Source of the DNA: Rotaria sp. Silwood1
Lineage: Eukaryota; Rotifera; Eurotatoria; Philodinida; Philodinidae
Direction: 5' to 3'
Length of the DNA stretch: 64,000 nt
NCBI GenBank assembly: GCA_905250075.1
Contig: CAJNOP010000412.1
Location: forward strand, 113,283 to 177,282
Shown: piece by piece, positions 1-11,773 of the stretch
How positions within the stretch are numbered: the stretch's first letter is position 1
How the letters are laid out: each line of letters begins with the position of its first letter
Notes under the pieces: model-generated
Database searches by the model: none
The model's input: only the letters and a program-made list of their open reading frames with translations
What the model was told of the DNA's origin: nothing
Position numbers and translations under genes: made by a program

Positions 1-1
1 C

Positions 2-328
2 GATTTTAAAATGAGCAAAGAACCAGGTATTCGAAATCGAACAAGAACAGCAACAAATGGAATTATCTCTGACGAAGACAATACTACGATCAGCAGCAGA
101 ATAAGTACGGCAGCAAACGAACAAGAGAATAATACAATAGTATTGGACTTGGATCAGATATCAACACCCGACATTGTGACAGTACAACAAGTGGATGAGT
201 CTGTTATACCAAGCGCCTTGTCTGTGAGCTTCAGTTCGCTGTCCTCACGAAATGTTTTTAGTTCACCATATTCAAGTTTTCGAAGCAATAAGATGACTGA
301 ATTGCTAACATATTCACAATCTACATAA
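2..328 (+). CDS. C-terminal end of an unidentified protein (partial, cut by window edge)
   Basis: The frame is open from the first bases of the window to a TAA at 326-328, giving about 108 residues. The first ATG is at 11, but the frame is open upstream of it, so this is probably the last exon or tail of a longer gene. The protein is rich in Ser, Thr, Asn, Glu and Asp, with no hydrophobic segment, no cysteine and no recognisable domain. It looks like a disordered cytoplasmic tail, for example of a receptor or channel, but nothing in the sequence proves that. Confidence 0.4.
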   Translation, partial: DFKMSKEPGIRNRTRTATNGIISDEDNTTISSRISTAANEQENNTIVLDLDQISTPDIVTVQQVDESVIPSALSVSFSSLSSRNVFSSPYSSFRSNKMTELLTYSQST

Positions 329-1958
329 AACAACTTGAAGATTATCGTATTCTTGTCATTTATTACTGTTATTCATTCCATTTGTTTATTTCTTTGTTCG
401 TTTTCTATGATCAAATCATTATGTATTTACTACTGCTTTGCCGCTACTTGTGAGAAAAGGATATGTATATAGAAACGTTTACTTTTGTCAGTCTTTAAAC
501 TCTATACATTGTACTTGTTATGGATGAATATCATAGCATGCATCTTGTAGATCTCAAATCGAGTTCTGTAGTTTATCTCTCGCATTGTTTAACAAACTTT
601 CAGTTCTAGTCTCATCAAAGAGGAAAATTATTAAGCAAAGAAATTCTCAAGTTAATGCAGAACTGCAAGTAAAAAAGAAACGTGGCTGTTAGGAATATGA
701 GATTGAATATGACATAATGCAACTTTTATCAACAACTTGAAGAAGATTCAAAGTTTCATTCGGTAGGTTGATATTCTGACGAATTTTCTTTTGACCTAAA
801 AAAGTCGCGTATCTATCAATTTTGCCCACAGAAGTCGAAGAGAATCACACTGACCAACGTCGCTCCGTTGCTAAAAATAAGAGCGTTCTTCAGTCAATAC
901 AAAATGATTTAATCGACTCGGTAAAAGAACATGGAACATACAAAATTAACACGCGTTTGTTATTTTTCATCACTTGGGAAGAAGTGTTCAAAATGAAGAC
1001 AAATTTTTGATTAGATCCCTCTGATCTTCCTTGGAAACCATTCCACTATTTGATTGAAAAAATTTGAAATCTTCAAGGCTTTGGCTGACTTTGATGATAT
1101 GTTTCTTTTTTTTTTCGTGCAAGGAATGACGCCATTATTCAAAAAGAAGGGCTTTGCAACGTTTTATCTGTCAGTGTAATCAAAATTTAATGAGAAATGA
1201 TCAAGAGTCGAACGTTTTCGAAACGTAATGTCAAATTCAATTGAGACACTTGGACTAAATGAACAGACAGGCGACATATAAAACATCACGAGACGAAATG
1301 CAAAATTTTTCTCATTCATTAATTATACTGTATCCGAATCTTCCTTTTTGATAGATCTCGATGTTCTCAAAGGCTCGTCTTCTTGTTGCTGGTCAACTTT
1401 TCAGCAGGATGAAATCGGTTTTCGTGGTCAATCAGAATAGTTCATTTAGTTTCTTTTGTTTGAATGAGGCTATGTTATAGAGTTCGATTTGTCGACTGAA
1501 TAATAAATCGAATATGCAAATATCAAATTAAATACCTGGTATAACGAAACGTTTGATGCAATAAGAGAACATTAAAAATACTTATTTTCTTTTGTGTTTA
1601 ACAACGAGCTTAATTTTCTTTTAGTATCATTCTGTGCAAACACAATCACACACCAGAATGATTATTGTTTGTACCCACATGACGTCGTTATAATCTCTTC
1701 GATTTACTACATCGTTAAAAACACACTAAAAAAAACCCTAGATTCGTTTTCTCCAGTTAATGTCAACACCTTTTCATTTATTTTTGTTACTATTTTGAAC
1801 GGCTATACTCGGTTCTACATGTCACAAGGTAGAAGAAAATGCTTAATCCCCAGAAAATAACAATTTTGTCTCATATATATCATAGTGCAGGACAATAATA
1901 ATGTGTTCGATAAATACAGAAAAAAAACACGGTAGATCAGTGTAACGTCAATATCGAG
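329..1958. other. Intergenic stretch, no confident gene
   Basis: Open frames here are short. One at 795-1010 (+) contains a plausible hydrophilic peptide but has no ATG near its start and no homology I recognise. It could be a stray exon or a decayed fragment. Another at 1594-1860 (+) looks like noise. The last 100 bases should hold the promoter and 5' UTR of the secreted thioredoxin-fold gene that starts at 1959. Confidence 0.4.
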
Positions 1959-2660
1959 ATGCATATGTCAATCGCCACTCTTATGTGTTTGATAGTCCTT
2001 TCAGGCCCTACATTAGCTCAGTTACCAATTCCATCACGTCCAAGCGGCTTTGGAATAAGCGGGCCTGTTGATGCAAATGTTGTTATCGAAATGTTTCTTG
2101 ATTTACTCTGTCCGGATAGTCGAGCCGCATGGCCCACTGCTCTTCAACTCATTGAAAAATATGATACACGAATACATTTCCGAATTCATGTGTTTCCACT
2201 TCCTTATTTCACAAATGCATTTTATGCCACCCAAGGTATACAAGCCATTGCAAATCTAACCAATCACAACCTTTCTGCAATCTTTCATTATGCTAATTCT
2301 ATGTTCAATAACCAAGAAAAGTGGTATAATCGAGCGACTCCAAACATGACACCCATCCAAGTGATCGACTCGCTTGCATCGTTCGCCAGCACGACTGGAT
2401 TGGTGACGAAAAATGATTTTCTTGATGGATTAAATAGCAACAATATCAATAGGAAAGCTCGTATAGCGTGGAAATATGGATGTTCAAGGGGTGAGCATGT
2501 TGCTAGGAATAAATAACTAGAAGTCCTGAATTTATTTGATTTTTCAACATGTTTAGGAGTTGCTGGGACGCCTACTTTTCTGATCAATGGTGTGATCACA
2601 AGTAACGCTTCATCTTGGTCATTTTCAGACTGGCAATCAACCATTGATCCGATGCTATAG
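1959..2660 (+). CDS. Secreted DsbA-like thioredoxin-fold protein
   Basis: Two exons, 1959-2490 and 2557-2660, with a 66-nt GT-AG intron. The phases fit and give 211 residues. Residues 1-20 are a typical signal peptide ending in Ala-Gln. The mature part shows the pattern of the DSBA-like thioredoxin family (Thioredoxin_4 type): a strand leading to Cys51-Pro-Asp-Ser54 where the redox CxxC motif would lie, a helical insert, and near the C terminus the Gly-Thr-Pro-Thr-Phe block containing the cis-proline. The second active-site cysteine is replaced by serine, so a classical dithiol oxidase is unlikely; a monothiol or non-redox role is possible. An AATAAA polyadenylation signal lies at 2724-2729. 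The fold assignment is fairly secure. The substrate is unknown. Confidence 0.8.
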
Positions 2661-5600
2661 CATGATAACTGACATTTACTTTCGCTTTTCATTTGAAATT
2701 TAGAGAAAAAAGTATTGATTTTCAATAAATTCATATTATAGTGAGCTTTCAAATATAACACTAGTAGTGATGAAAAAACAGCATTACTATTGAAAATAGC
2801 AAAACTTAATCAGAAGCAAACTAAGACAATCAATATGAAACTGTACATGAAGCTCACAACAAGATATAGTGATTTACATGGACGATCCTATATCGAAATA
2901 GTTGGCAGGTTAGGATTCTTTAGAAAAAACGATCAATCGGTATCAAGTAGCGTTTCTTTATAGTAGGATTGAGGTGTGTTTCATCTCAAAGAAACAAAAT
3001 TGACTAGAAATTGTTGATTTATTCACTAACATAGGCACGGCAAAAGTGAAAAGGAAAATTGAAACAGATCATTGCAGAATCTTGGTGACTAATCACGCAT
3101 TACAGTCGAATTATGGATGATCATCAATAGAATTGAATATATTCGATACTTAAATCTGACTTGAAACAAAAAAAAAGTATTGTTGCATACGATAAGCAGA
3201 GCTTAAAGGTGATATATTTACTTTTTATGTACTTTTAATATCAAGTAATTTTCACAATTGTTTCGTACATTGTATCAGATGTTTTATAGATAGATTAATA
3301 GAGATTGTGCTTAGTAAGAATTTAGATCAAAAAATCATTTCTTCACGAAGATTGTAAATATAGCTACGAATTAAAGATCGAAAAATAGCTTTCCGAGTTA
3401 AGTTAACATTGAAATAATTACTGTGACTGGCTTCAATATATAGATTGAAAACCCTCTTAGGAAATCAGCAAATATGGAAAATGATGATAGTTTTTATATC
3501 AAACTATAATATTATTGCCCTTTTCAAAATACATGAGTTTCTAAGGTTATAAAAAAGTTATTTTAGATTTCTTCATGAGAATGTTGCTCATTCAATAGAA
3601 TAAATTAGGCGCTTGATTGTTCGCAGAAAGCTTCATCTTTTAACTATGTATCAGCCTCTTCTATAACAAACCTTCCCGCTAAGAGAACATTTCTTGATTT
3701 TCAACTTAAATAAGGACACAATGTTCAATTGGCAGTTTTACAAAACTGAAAAACCTTTACTAAACTTGGTTCAAACTAGATTTTTTTTGGATAAATTCTT
3801 AATTGCTGGAAGAAATCTCCTGATAACAACATATCTAAAATTGATAACGATAATCAAATTCAAGGTTCTAGCGAAATATGAAAGAAAAATAGAATTCAAA
3901 TGTTTTTGATTCCGTTATCATGAAAACGACGGTCGTCTCATTACAATCGTTTCTGGCCACTTAGTCAATTGTCTGATCAAAAACGAACGTTAGCTACTGA
4001 ATTTCTTTGTTATTTATAGAAATTCATGATCTTCATCATACATTTAGTTGTACAACAGTAGCAAATCAAGATTGTAGAATCTTCACATGCAATCTAATAG
4101 CAAGCCAATGAAAAGGCAATAATTACTGTCGAAATGAACGTTAAAATGCTTGATATGACCGTTAAAAAGAAGCAGTAATTATTTTTATTATGATCTATAA
4201 AATTTGCACACGCGACGACCAAAAAAAAGGATAGCAGCGATTGTAAGAAAAAGCAAGTGAAACATTTTGATCATAATTGATAAACTTGTTTTCCATCATT
4301 TTTCGAGAAATATTGTTATAACGATGTCATAGAAAAGGAAACCGATAACTAGCAAAGACAAGACTATAGTAGCAATACTCAAATTTTCCCAGTCCTTTAT
4401 CAAACTATACCTTTTCCAATTAGGTCAATCATTATAATTATAGTAAATAGAAGTGTTATAGAAGCAAAACTGATAAATTGCTAGTATTATGGATATAATG
4501 ACCCATCTTCCTAGGAAGAATTATCTTCGGAAGTAGTAAATAATTCTAGAAATTCATCAACGATAATCAATGGCGTTTTCTTCTGTGAATTATTTACCTA
4601 GAATACAAATTTTTGCTTGTTAGACAGTAAAGGTCAAATAAAAAGTACACAGCGATAAAATAATAAATTCGTTTTAGTACTTACATTAAATAACTATGGC
4701 CACTTGTAAAGAATCTCAAGCAGAGATAAACGATAATAAATAGAGATCGTAAATAGGCTTTGTTTTCGAGTATTTACAAATGAGAATATATAGGATAGAG
4801 CTTTTTGTAGACAAGCCATGAAAAAAAAATGTGAACTCAACAATGAAGCTGTCATCTCGAAGACACTCATAACTCACATCCTAATTTTTTATCATTAGTA
4901 CACTGGAGTTTTAACGATTACGAAGTGTACAAAATTATACTAAAAACATACGAACAAATGGATAATACTATGTGTCCAAAGTCCATTGGAATTGATCTTG
5001 GGTGAACAATGTTTCATTTTGTAGATACAATCTCAGATGTTGAATGAAGCAACCTTAATATTTGTAATATCAATAATATTGCTGTTGTCATTGAAGGACG
5101 TCATATTGCCTGAAAATATTACTACCACATTAATACGACTGTGTATTATGTAATTTTAATTGTTGATGTTGCGTGTATTAGTTGTTCTTTTTTCTCCGAT
5201 CTAACTGTTGATCCTATATGATCAAAGCGATACCTATTTGACTAATCTATTTGACTTTTACTTTAATACGATCAAAAATGCTTTTTAAAATAATTTATTT
5301 TCTTAAATTTGATTATGATGAAGCATTGCTCTATAGTCGGAAGTCCTTGATGATCAGCTGTTCAACTCAAAAGAAATCATAATATTGCATTTAAAAAATT
5401 AATCTTATAAATTCAAACATGAAAAACTTTTCAGACTAGCGTAGTCTCATTAATTATTGACCAGAAAACAAGATGTGGGTGGCGAGAAATCCTGTGATCA
5501 TCTATTCCACACCCATATCACTATCACTCTATTTGGTTTTCATTAATCTTTTGATATTACAAAAGACTTTCAATTATTTCGAAGCATTAAACAAGTTCGA

Positions 5601-6206
5601 TAGAGCGAATGATGAGACATCAACACAAAGAAAAAGCAATTGATGACGACTAAAACGATTTGGAATTAGAGAAAACTGATGAGGAATCAAAAGCATTACA
5701 GCAGGCACTAAAATTTTATTTCTCTGACTAGAATGGATTTACTCTTGTGTTTCAATATATCTTAGAAAGTACGTCAGAAGGATTGTTCTGTTTTATCAGA
5801 AATGGACAGAACAACGGATTCTATGCCAGAATCGTTTTCTAATTTATATCGATACAAAAATTTCTTTTATCGTTTTGAACTTATAAAAACATCAAAAATG
5901 TAACGAAGATCGCAAGCAGAAAACCATTCATTCATTATCAAGTATTTATTTTCATGTTATGCTACTATCAAAGAAAAAATTAAGATTAATGTCAACAAAC
6001 ATAAATCTTAAATACTGTGACTATTATTAATGACGGTATTATTTTGTTTCATTTCTGTCATAATTTTGATTTTATTTCTATATATTCTCAAAATTTCTAA
6101 TGAAATAAATAAATCATTTATTGATTAATAGATTTATTATTAAGAATATAATAAAAATTAATTTAATTTCTAAATTGAACACATTCTTGGTATAACTAGT
6201 TGTTCT
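2661..6206. other. Intergenic stretch of about 3.5 kb, nothing recognised
   Basis: Very AT-rich, with frequent stops in all frames. The longest open frame (3694-3909, +) has no features of a real protein. The right part should contain the 3' UTR and polyadenylation signal of ALG9, which is transcribed leftwards; AATAAA motifs occur on the minus strand near 6100-6140. No repeats or RNA genes were recognised. Confidence 0.4.
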
Positions 6207-9200
6207 TTATTCATTCAAAACATCAACAAATTTAGAACATTTTAACAAATGTAAGAACGTATATCGATTCGATCGAACACTAAAATAAGGAACATAAAAC
6301 GAACGAAATATTGATCGTCTAAAAATAAAAAAAAACAATATTTTTATTATTAAAAACAACAACATGGTGTTTATTTTTTTATGTACCTTGATGGTAAAAT
6401 CATTTTTATCGATGTTATTATTTGAAATTGTTGACTATAATTCGGTTGAATTTCACTGGGATTTTCACTATCATGATCGATAATATAATCGCATTGATTT
6501 AAATTAACCTATTCAAATTAATATTTCATTTTTTTTATTTGAAAAAAAAAAAAGAAAGATTTCATTGTTGTTGAGACTTCACAACATTAGAAAAATAATC
6601 GGATTTATATACACAAGCATCAATTATCCTGATGTTCATGGGAGAAACCATGACATTTAACTTTAAATATCCTATACAATAAATTGTGTCTCTGTAGCAA
6701 TAAACTAAGAACTTAAACTTTCTTCCAATCACTCATAAGTTATTAAGTCATTAATAATTTCGGTAAATATTCTGATAGGATAAATAGTTTATTTAAAAAC
6801 AAGATTCATCAATTTTGAGAGAAATTTATGAAATTTTTGATGAAATGTAATAATAATCAACAAATAAAATGTTTGTTTTTTTTTAATGAAAATGAATAAA
6901 ACTTACATATCGATCAATTTCTTCTTTATTTTCATCATTAAAATGATTATCTATTAATCGAGTTGCATTTTTCAACGAACTATATGCTTTTGGTAATTGA
7001 CCTTTAAATTCTGAACGAAGAAATAATAATTGAGATCTATAAGAAAAACAAAAAAACATCTAATAACGAAAAACTAGAATAATAATAATATACTTTTCCG
7101 GTAATAAAAAATGTGATGGAAATCGATACCAATCTTTTCCAATACAAATATTAAGATGTTTATTTGATGATTTTTCAAATATATTCGTTGTATTAGAATG
7201 AGTTAAAAGACGAATTGGTGCTGAATATCCATCAACAATAGCAAATGTACGTGATATAGATAATATACCATGAATAATTATTATTGAATAAACAAATAAA
7301 CGACGAACAAATAAAACTGAATTACGTTTTAATTTTATTAAACGAACAAGACGTGGAATTAAATTCTAATTTTATAAAATAAATAAAAAAAAAAAATTTT
7401 CAAAATCAAAATAATAATTTACTTCTATTTGATCAATACCAATTGAAGCAGTTAAAATAATTAATGGATATATTGGAAAAACAAAACGATCTTCCTGAAA
7501 AATTATTTATTTAATATTTTATTTTATTTTATTTTATTTACTTTATGTGGTTGCATCCATAATAGACCCATCCACATAACAATTGATGATACAATCATTG
7601 CATATGGAATTGCAACTTTACCTAAATAACATTTCTTTTTTTGCTTTTCTTCTATTGAAACAATGTTTTACCTGATTGTATATAACGTCGATCAATAAAT
7701 ATATCAATATATGGCTAAAATAAAATAATCGAAATATTTAAATGAAAACTTTATTTGACTAACGATCTGTTGGATATTATTATATAAGACTTCTTTTAAT
7801 TCATTAATCTCATATAAAATTGAAACTTTAATTTGGATATTTAAGTTAAAATCAGAGATGTCCATCGCGTCGCTGCCGCCGTGGCGGTGGCGGCGCGGCA
7901 GCAGCAGATTTTTTCCAAAAACTATCGCGGCGCGGCAGCGGCGCAGGAGAGATTTTTATTTTGCCGTCGCGGCAGCTTTTTAGGAAAAAATTTCAAAAAT
8001 TCATGAATTTGCACAGAATCTGCGTGTTTATGTATGCTATACTGTAAGACTTAGCGAATCTGATCGATTAGCGGCATCAGTTCTATTTCAAACCAGTCAA
8101 AGCCTTGAAAATCAAAACATTTTTTCGAATACCAGCGCGGTAGCGGCAAGTTTTTTTTAAGGCGCGTCGCGGCAGCGGCGCGGTAGCTTTTTTAACAGGC
8201 CATCGCGTCGCGGGAGCGGCGCGGCAGCGGCAGATTTTGAGCCGCGATGGACATCTCTGGTTAAAATAAACATCTAATTTTTAGATTTTTTTTAACTGAA
8301 AAATCTTAAAAAAACGGAAGTCAATATTATTTCTAGACTTTTTAAATTTTAAAAATTTCGTTTCAAATCTTCGAAAACATTTTTTTTAAATTATGAAAAT
8401 AAATGAGATATAATAGAAGATTTGAGCTCTTCTATTGCATAGGAATAAAATTTAATTAATTTACTGTTAAGATAATTCCAATTATTGCTAGTGGATAAAT
8501 AATATTAAAATTGAGTAAACCATTTATAATATAATATGTCCATGGTTCAGTACCTAATTAAAGAAAAATATATTAATTCTTAATTATATTATTGTTTTTT
8601 TTAGTTAATTTACCATAAAGAGTTGGACCATGTTTTGAAAATAAATTATAACGTATATGATTTAATGGTGTTATTACTAATTTTCCATAATAATATGAAT
8701 CAATTAAAGTTAATGGAATCTTTAAATAAAAAATAACTATATTAAATATTGAAAAAGCAATAAGAAATTTTTCATATTTAATTTACCAATGTTATTAAAC
8801 CAGATATAATACTCCATTTTATGAAATCAATATAACGTTGACGACGAAAAACAATATCAATAGCTATTGGAATTCTTAACAAAATAATATTATTTTAAAA
8901 CAAAATATAACAATACGAATTTCTATAATTACCCAAGTACAGCAACATAAATCCATCCACATAATGATCCAAAAGCAATAAAGAAAACCGATAACTAGAA
9001 TATGAATATTAATAAAACAAAATTCTTTTTTTTTTTGTTTTTCTTACTGATAATGCATTTGAAAACCAACAAGAATAAGCAAACAAAACAGTATACATTG
9101 AAAATGAATTATTAATAAATGCACTACTACTTCGAAATAAAGCCACATTCATTATTGATAATAATACATATTTACGAGCTATTGAGTTATTTAATTGTTT

Positions 9201-11038
9201 ATCAATTGCACTAAATATTATTAGATTTTTAATTATTAATAGTACAATTCATTTTTTTTTTTTTATAAATACGATAAAAATTTAATCTCAATCGTTTCAA
9301 TATATGATACTTCTATACTACTTTCTCATGTATATAAATGTCTCATTGAACCAAATATTAATTCATTGTTACAACTGTTTGCAAAAAGTAAAAAAATTGT
9401 ACACTTTGATATTTCTTTTTCTAGATCTCTATTTGAATCACTTCATCTTGTAAATTATAAATCGAAATGAATTTCACTTTAAGGAAAAAATAACAAAAAA
9501 AAAAAATGTGTCACTTTTTTTTTAGTAGATAATTTACAATGTATTATGAACAGAACGAAACCTGAAGAGCAGAAACATCTCAAAGTCAAACATCTACGAA
9601 AAAAAAAAAAAACTTCTTACAACTTCACTATTGAGCAATCTCTTGTGTCTATTTTCTATTAAATTTTTCTACATGAGAATCAGAGATGTCCATCGCGGCT
9701 GAAAATCTGCCGCTGCCGCGCCGCGGCCTTAGAAAAAAAAGCTACCGTACCGCTGTCGAGCCGCGACGGTTCATAAAAAAATGTTGCCGCACCGCGATGA
9801 TTTATAAAAGAAACGCTGCCGCGCCGCTGCCGCGATGGTTTTTTAAAAAACCTGCCGCTACCGCGCCGCTGCCGCGATGACTTTTAAAAAGAATCTGCCG
9901 CTACCGCACCGCTGCCGCGGTGGTTTTTTAAAAAACCTGCCGCTGCCGCGCCGCCACCGCCATCGCGGCGCTGCCGCGATGGACATCTCTGATGAGAATG
10001 AAAATGAAAAAAAAAACCGTTTAATGATGATTTTTCTAGTTGTAAAGTTCTCTTTTCAATTATCTATTGAAAATATAATTTACCCATGTTTTTTTTATAT
10101 AAAAATATAGCTTTTTCTAAAAGACCTCTGTAAATTAGCTGTTGTTTTCTAGCTAACTGGTTATTTTGCAGTGATTAAAAAGAAAGTTTTTTTTTTGAAT
10201 TATCTTCTTTACTAAATTTGTATGACCTGAAATATTTCGAATGGATAATGAAAAAAGAATTGAGTTCATGCATAATATCTAGAGATGGTGGTCATTGATA
10301 TTCTTACATATGCCTATTTCTTGAAAAAGATTTTTCAAGTTAGCAAAAACGTTACAAGAACTTTTTGTTTTTAGAGGTGTTTGATTTTGTGTTTATTCTT
10401 CTTGTCAAATGTGTTCACGAAAAATATTGTCTCGTACGATCGATGGGCTACAAGATGGCAAATGCCACATCTCAATTTTTGATAAATATATTCTTAGATA
10501 TTCGATATATTCCTATAATAAAACTTCGAAATAGAAAAAAAAAATACTAACCGAAAAAAGAACGCTTCACATATTGCACAAATAATAGCAAGACAAGAAC
10601 GAAGAACATAGAATGTGATCAACTAAATATCTTTCGAAATAAACTAAAACTGATTTTAAAAAAAAATGAAAATAATCTCACTTTAAAACTAAGAGGAATA
10701 AAAGAAATCGGTAACCAATGAATAATAATATAAGCATAAGAACGAAGTGCAAATAAAGGTGAATATTCCCATGTTTGAAAACCATTTCCATATATTAATT
10801 TGTGTAACTAAATATTAAGAAATTAGTTTTTTGTTTGTTTTTTGATTTTTATTTGACCAAAGAATCATTGTTCTGTTTTGTTTTTTATTTCTCTTAAACT
10901 TACAGGTTCATAAAAATTGAAAACTTCATCACAATCATCAATTGGATTGAAAAATGCACTTATCAATCTCATAAGAATAAATAATTTGAATACAGATGAA
11001 AAATTATTCATCTGATTCTCAAATCGCCATGAAAACAT
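6207..11038 (-). CDS. ALG9: ALG9 alpha-1,2-mannosyltransferase
   Basis: ER membrane enzyme that adds alpha-1,2-mannose from dolichol-phosphate-mannose to the lipid-linked oligosaccharide for N-glycosylation (GT22 family). Fifteen exons on the minus strand: 11038-10904, 10807-10682, 10622-10552, 9210-9048, 8994-8933, 8874-8787, 8719-8614, 8553-8465, 7714-7672, 7621-7542, 7494-7423, 7365-7094, 7036-6907, 6508-6387 and 6318-6207. All phases fit and total 556 residues; human ALG9 has 611. Diagnostic blocks: an Asp-Asp-Cys-Asp-Glu motif at residues 34-38 in the first lumenal loop, Gly-Phe-Gln-Thr-Trp-Glu-Tyr in exon 2, Asp-Ser-Tyr-Tyr-Tyr-Gly-Lys in exon 7, Gly-Thr-Glu-Pro-Trp in exon 8, and the His-Lys-Glu-Asp-Arg-Phe signature across the exon 10/11 junction (residues 320-325). 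The protein is strongly hydrophobic. The introns at 9211-10551 and 7715-8464 each carry a GC-rich MITE. The first ATG (11038) gives an N terminus of normal length. Confidence 0.95.
7853..8259. mobile_element. hAT-like MITE, GC-rich family A, copy 1 (ALG9 intron)
   Basis: A 407-bp element. It starts CAGAGATGTCCATCGCG and ends with the inverted form CGATGGACATCTCTG. It is flanked by a perfect 8-bp duplication, GTTAAAAT, at 7845-7852 and 8260-8267. CAG-type inverted ends with 8-bp duplications are the hallmark of hAT transposons. The interior is made of CGGCAGCGGCGCGG-like blocks separated by AT-rich spacers, far more GC-rich than the surrounding DNA. It has no coding capacity. It sits in the 750-nt ALG9 intron 7715-8464. 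Confidence 0.9.
9681..9991. mobile_element. hAT-like MITE, GC-rich family A, copy 2 (ALG9 intron)
   Basis: A 311-bp element with the same ends as the copy at 7853 (CAGAGATGTCCATCGCGG and its inverse). It is flanked by a perfect 8-bp duplication, ATGAGAAT, at 9673-9680 and 9992-9999. The interior is a degenerate tandem array of about seven units with a spacing near 40 bp. Each unit has a CTGCCGCTGCCGCG-like core followed by a short AT palindrome such as GTTTTTTAAAAAAC. Arg/Pro-rich open frames across it come from the repeat and are not genes. It lies in the ALG9 intron 9211-10551. Confidence 0.9.
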
Positions 11039-11773
11039 CTACAGTGAAGGATCACTTTAGGAATTTTTTTGTTAATATATATATTTTTTTTTTTCTTCTT
11101 GTTATCCAACGTAAGAATGAAAAAAAAATCAATAGAATACACAAAACGCGTTACATTGACAATAGACGAGACGCGAAAGAAAAAAAAAAACAAACAAGAC
11201 AAATAACAACAAATAAGTATTTCTCTTATATATTTCTCTCTTGTTTCTTTTTCTCTTTTATTTTTAACAAAGTTTATGAAAACCTTCATCTGACATGACG
11301 CACACATACTGTAGAATAGACGCCTTTCAACATTTTTTAACACACACACACACAAGAAAAAAGAAACAAACAAGAGAAAATAGTTAACATATATAAGAGA
11401 AACTCTCGTTTATTTGTTTTTTTTTTTTTTTATTTTAGAGACAAGTTTAATTTAACAAGTCTTTTATGATGATGATAATTGAATGAAACAAAGAAATTAT
11501 ACCTAATGAAAAAAAGAGAGAGAGAGAGAGAGAGACACACACACATATAGTTTTTGTTGTCTAGAAAGAAAAAAAAAACAAAGAGAGAACACGGACTAGA
11601 AAGAGAGAAGAGGCGGCGAGCGGACACGTCATTCCGGTGGGTGAACGATGAGAGGCTAAGACTACCACGACATACGTATGGCACAACATCGAGTAAACAA
11701 ACAAAAAGGGGAAAAAAAAAAGAAAAAAAAAAAAACTCGAGAAAAGAAAAAAAAATGAATGACGAGAAATGTA
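11039..11773. other. ALG9 upstream region and capicua 3' region, simple-repeat rich
   Basis: This 735-bp gap holds the promoter/5' UTR of ALG9 and the 3' UTR of capicua, both on the minus strand. It contains a CA run at 11340-11354, a GA run passing into CA at about 11514-11546, and several poly-A/T tracts. The open frames here are low-complexity products of these repeats. Confidence 0.5.

Noticed and set aside
2288-2761. 157-codon minus-strand open frame
   Set aside because: It is antisense to the thioredoxin-fold gene and its 3' UTR, and has no protein-like features.
4970-5050. Ser-Ile-Gly-Ile-Asp-Leu-Gly, like the start of an HSP70 ATPase domain
   Set aside because: Only seven residues match. 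A stop follows directly, and no further HSP70 blocks appear downstream.
9686-10110. Arg/Pro/Leu-rich open frames
   Set aside because: They translate the GC-rich repeat inside a MITE and vary with repeat phase.
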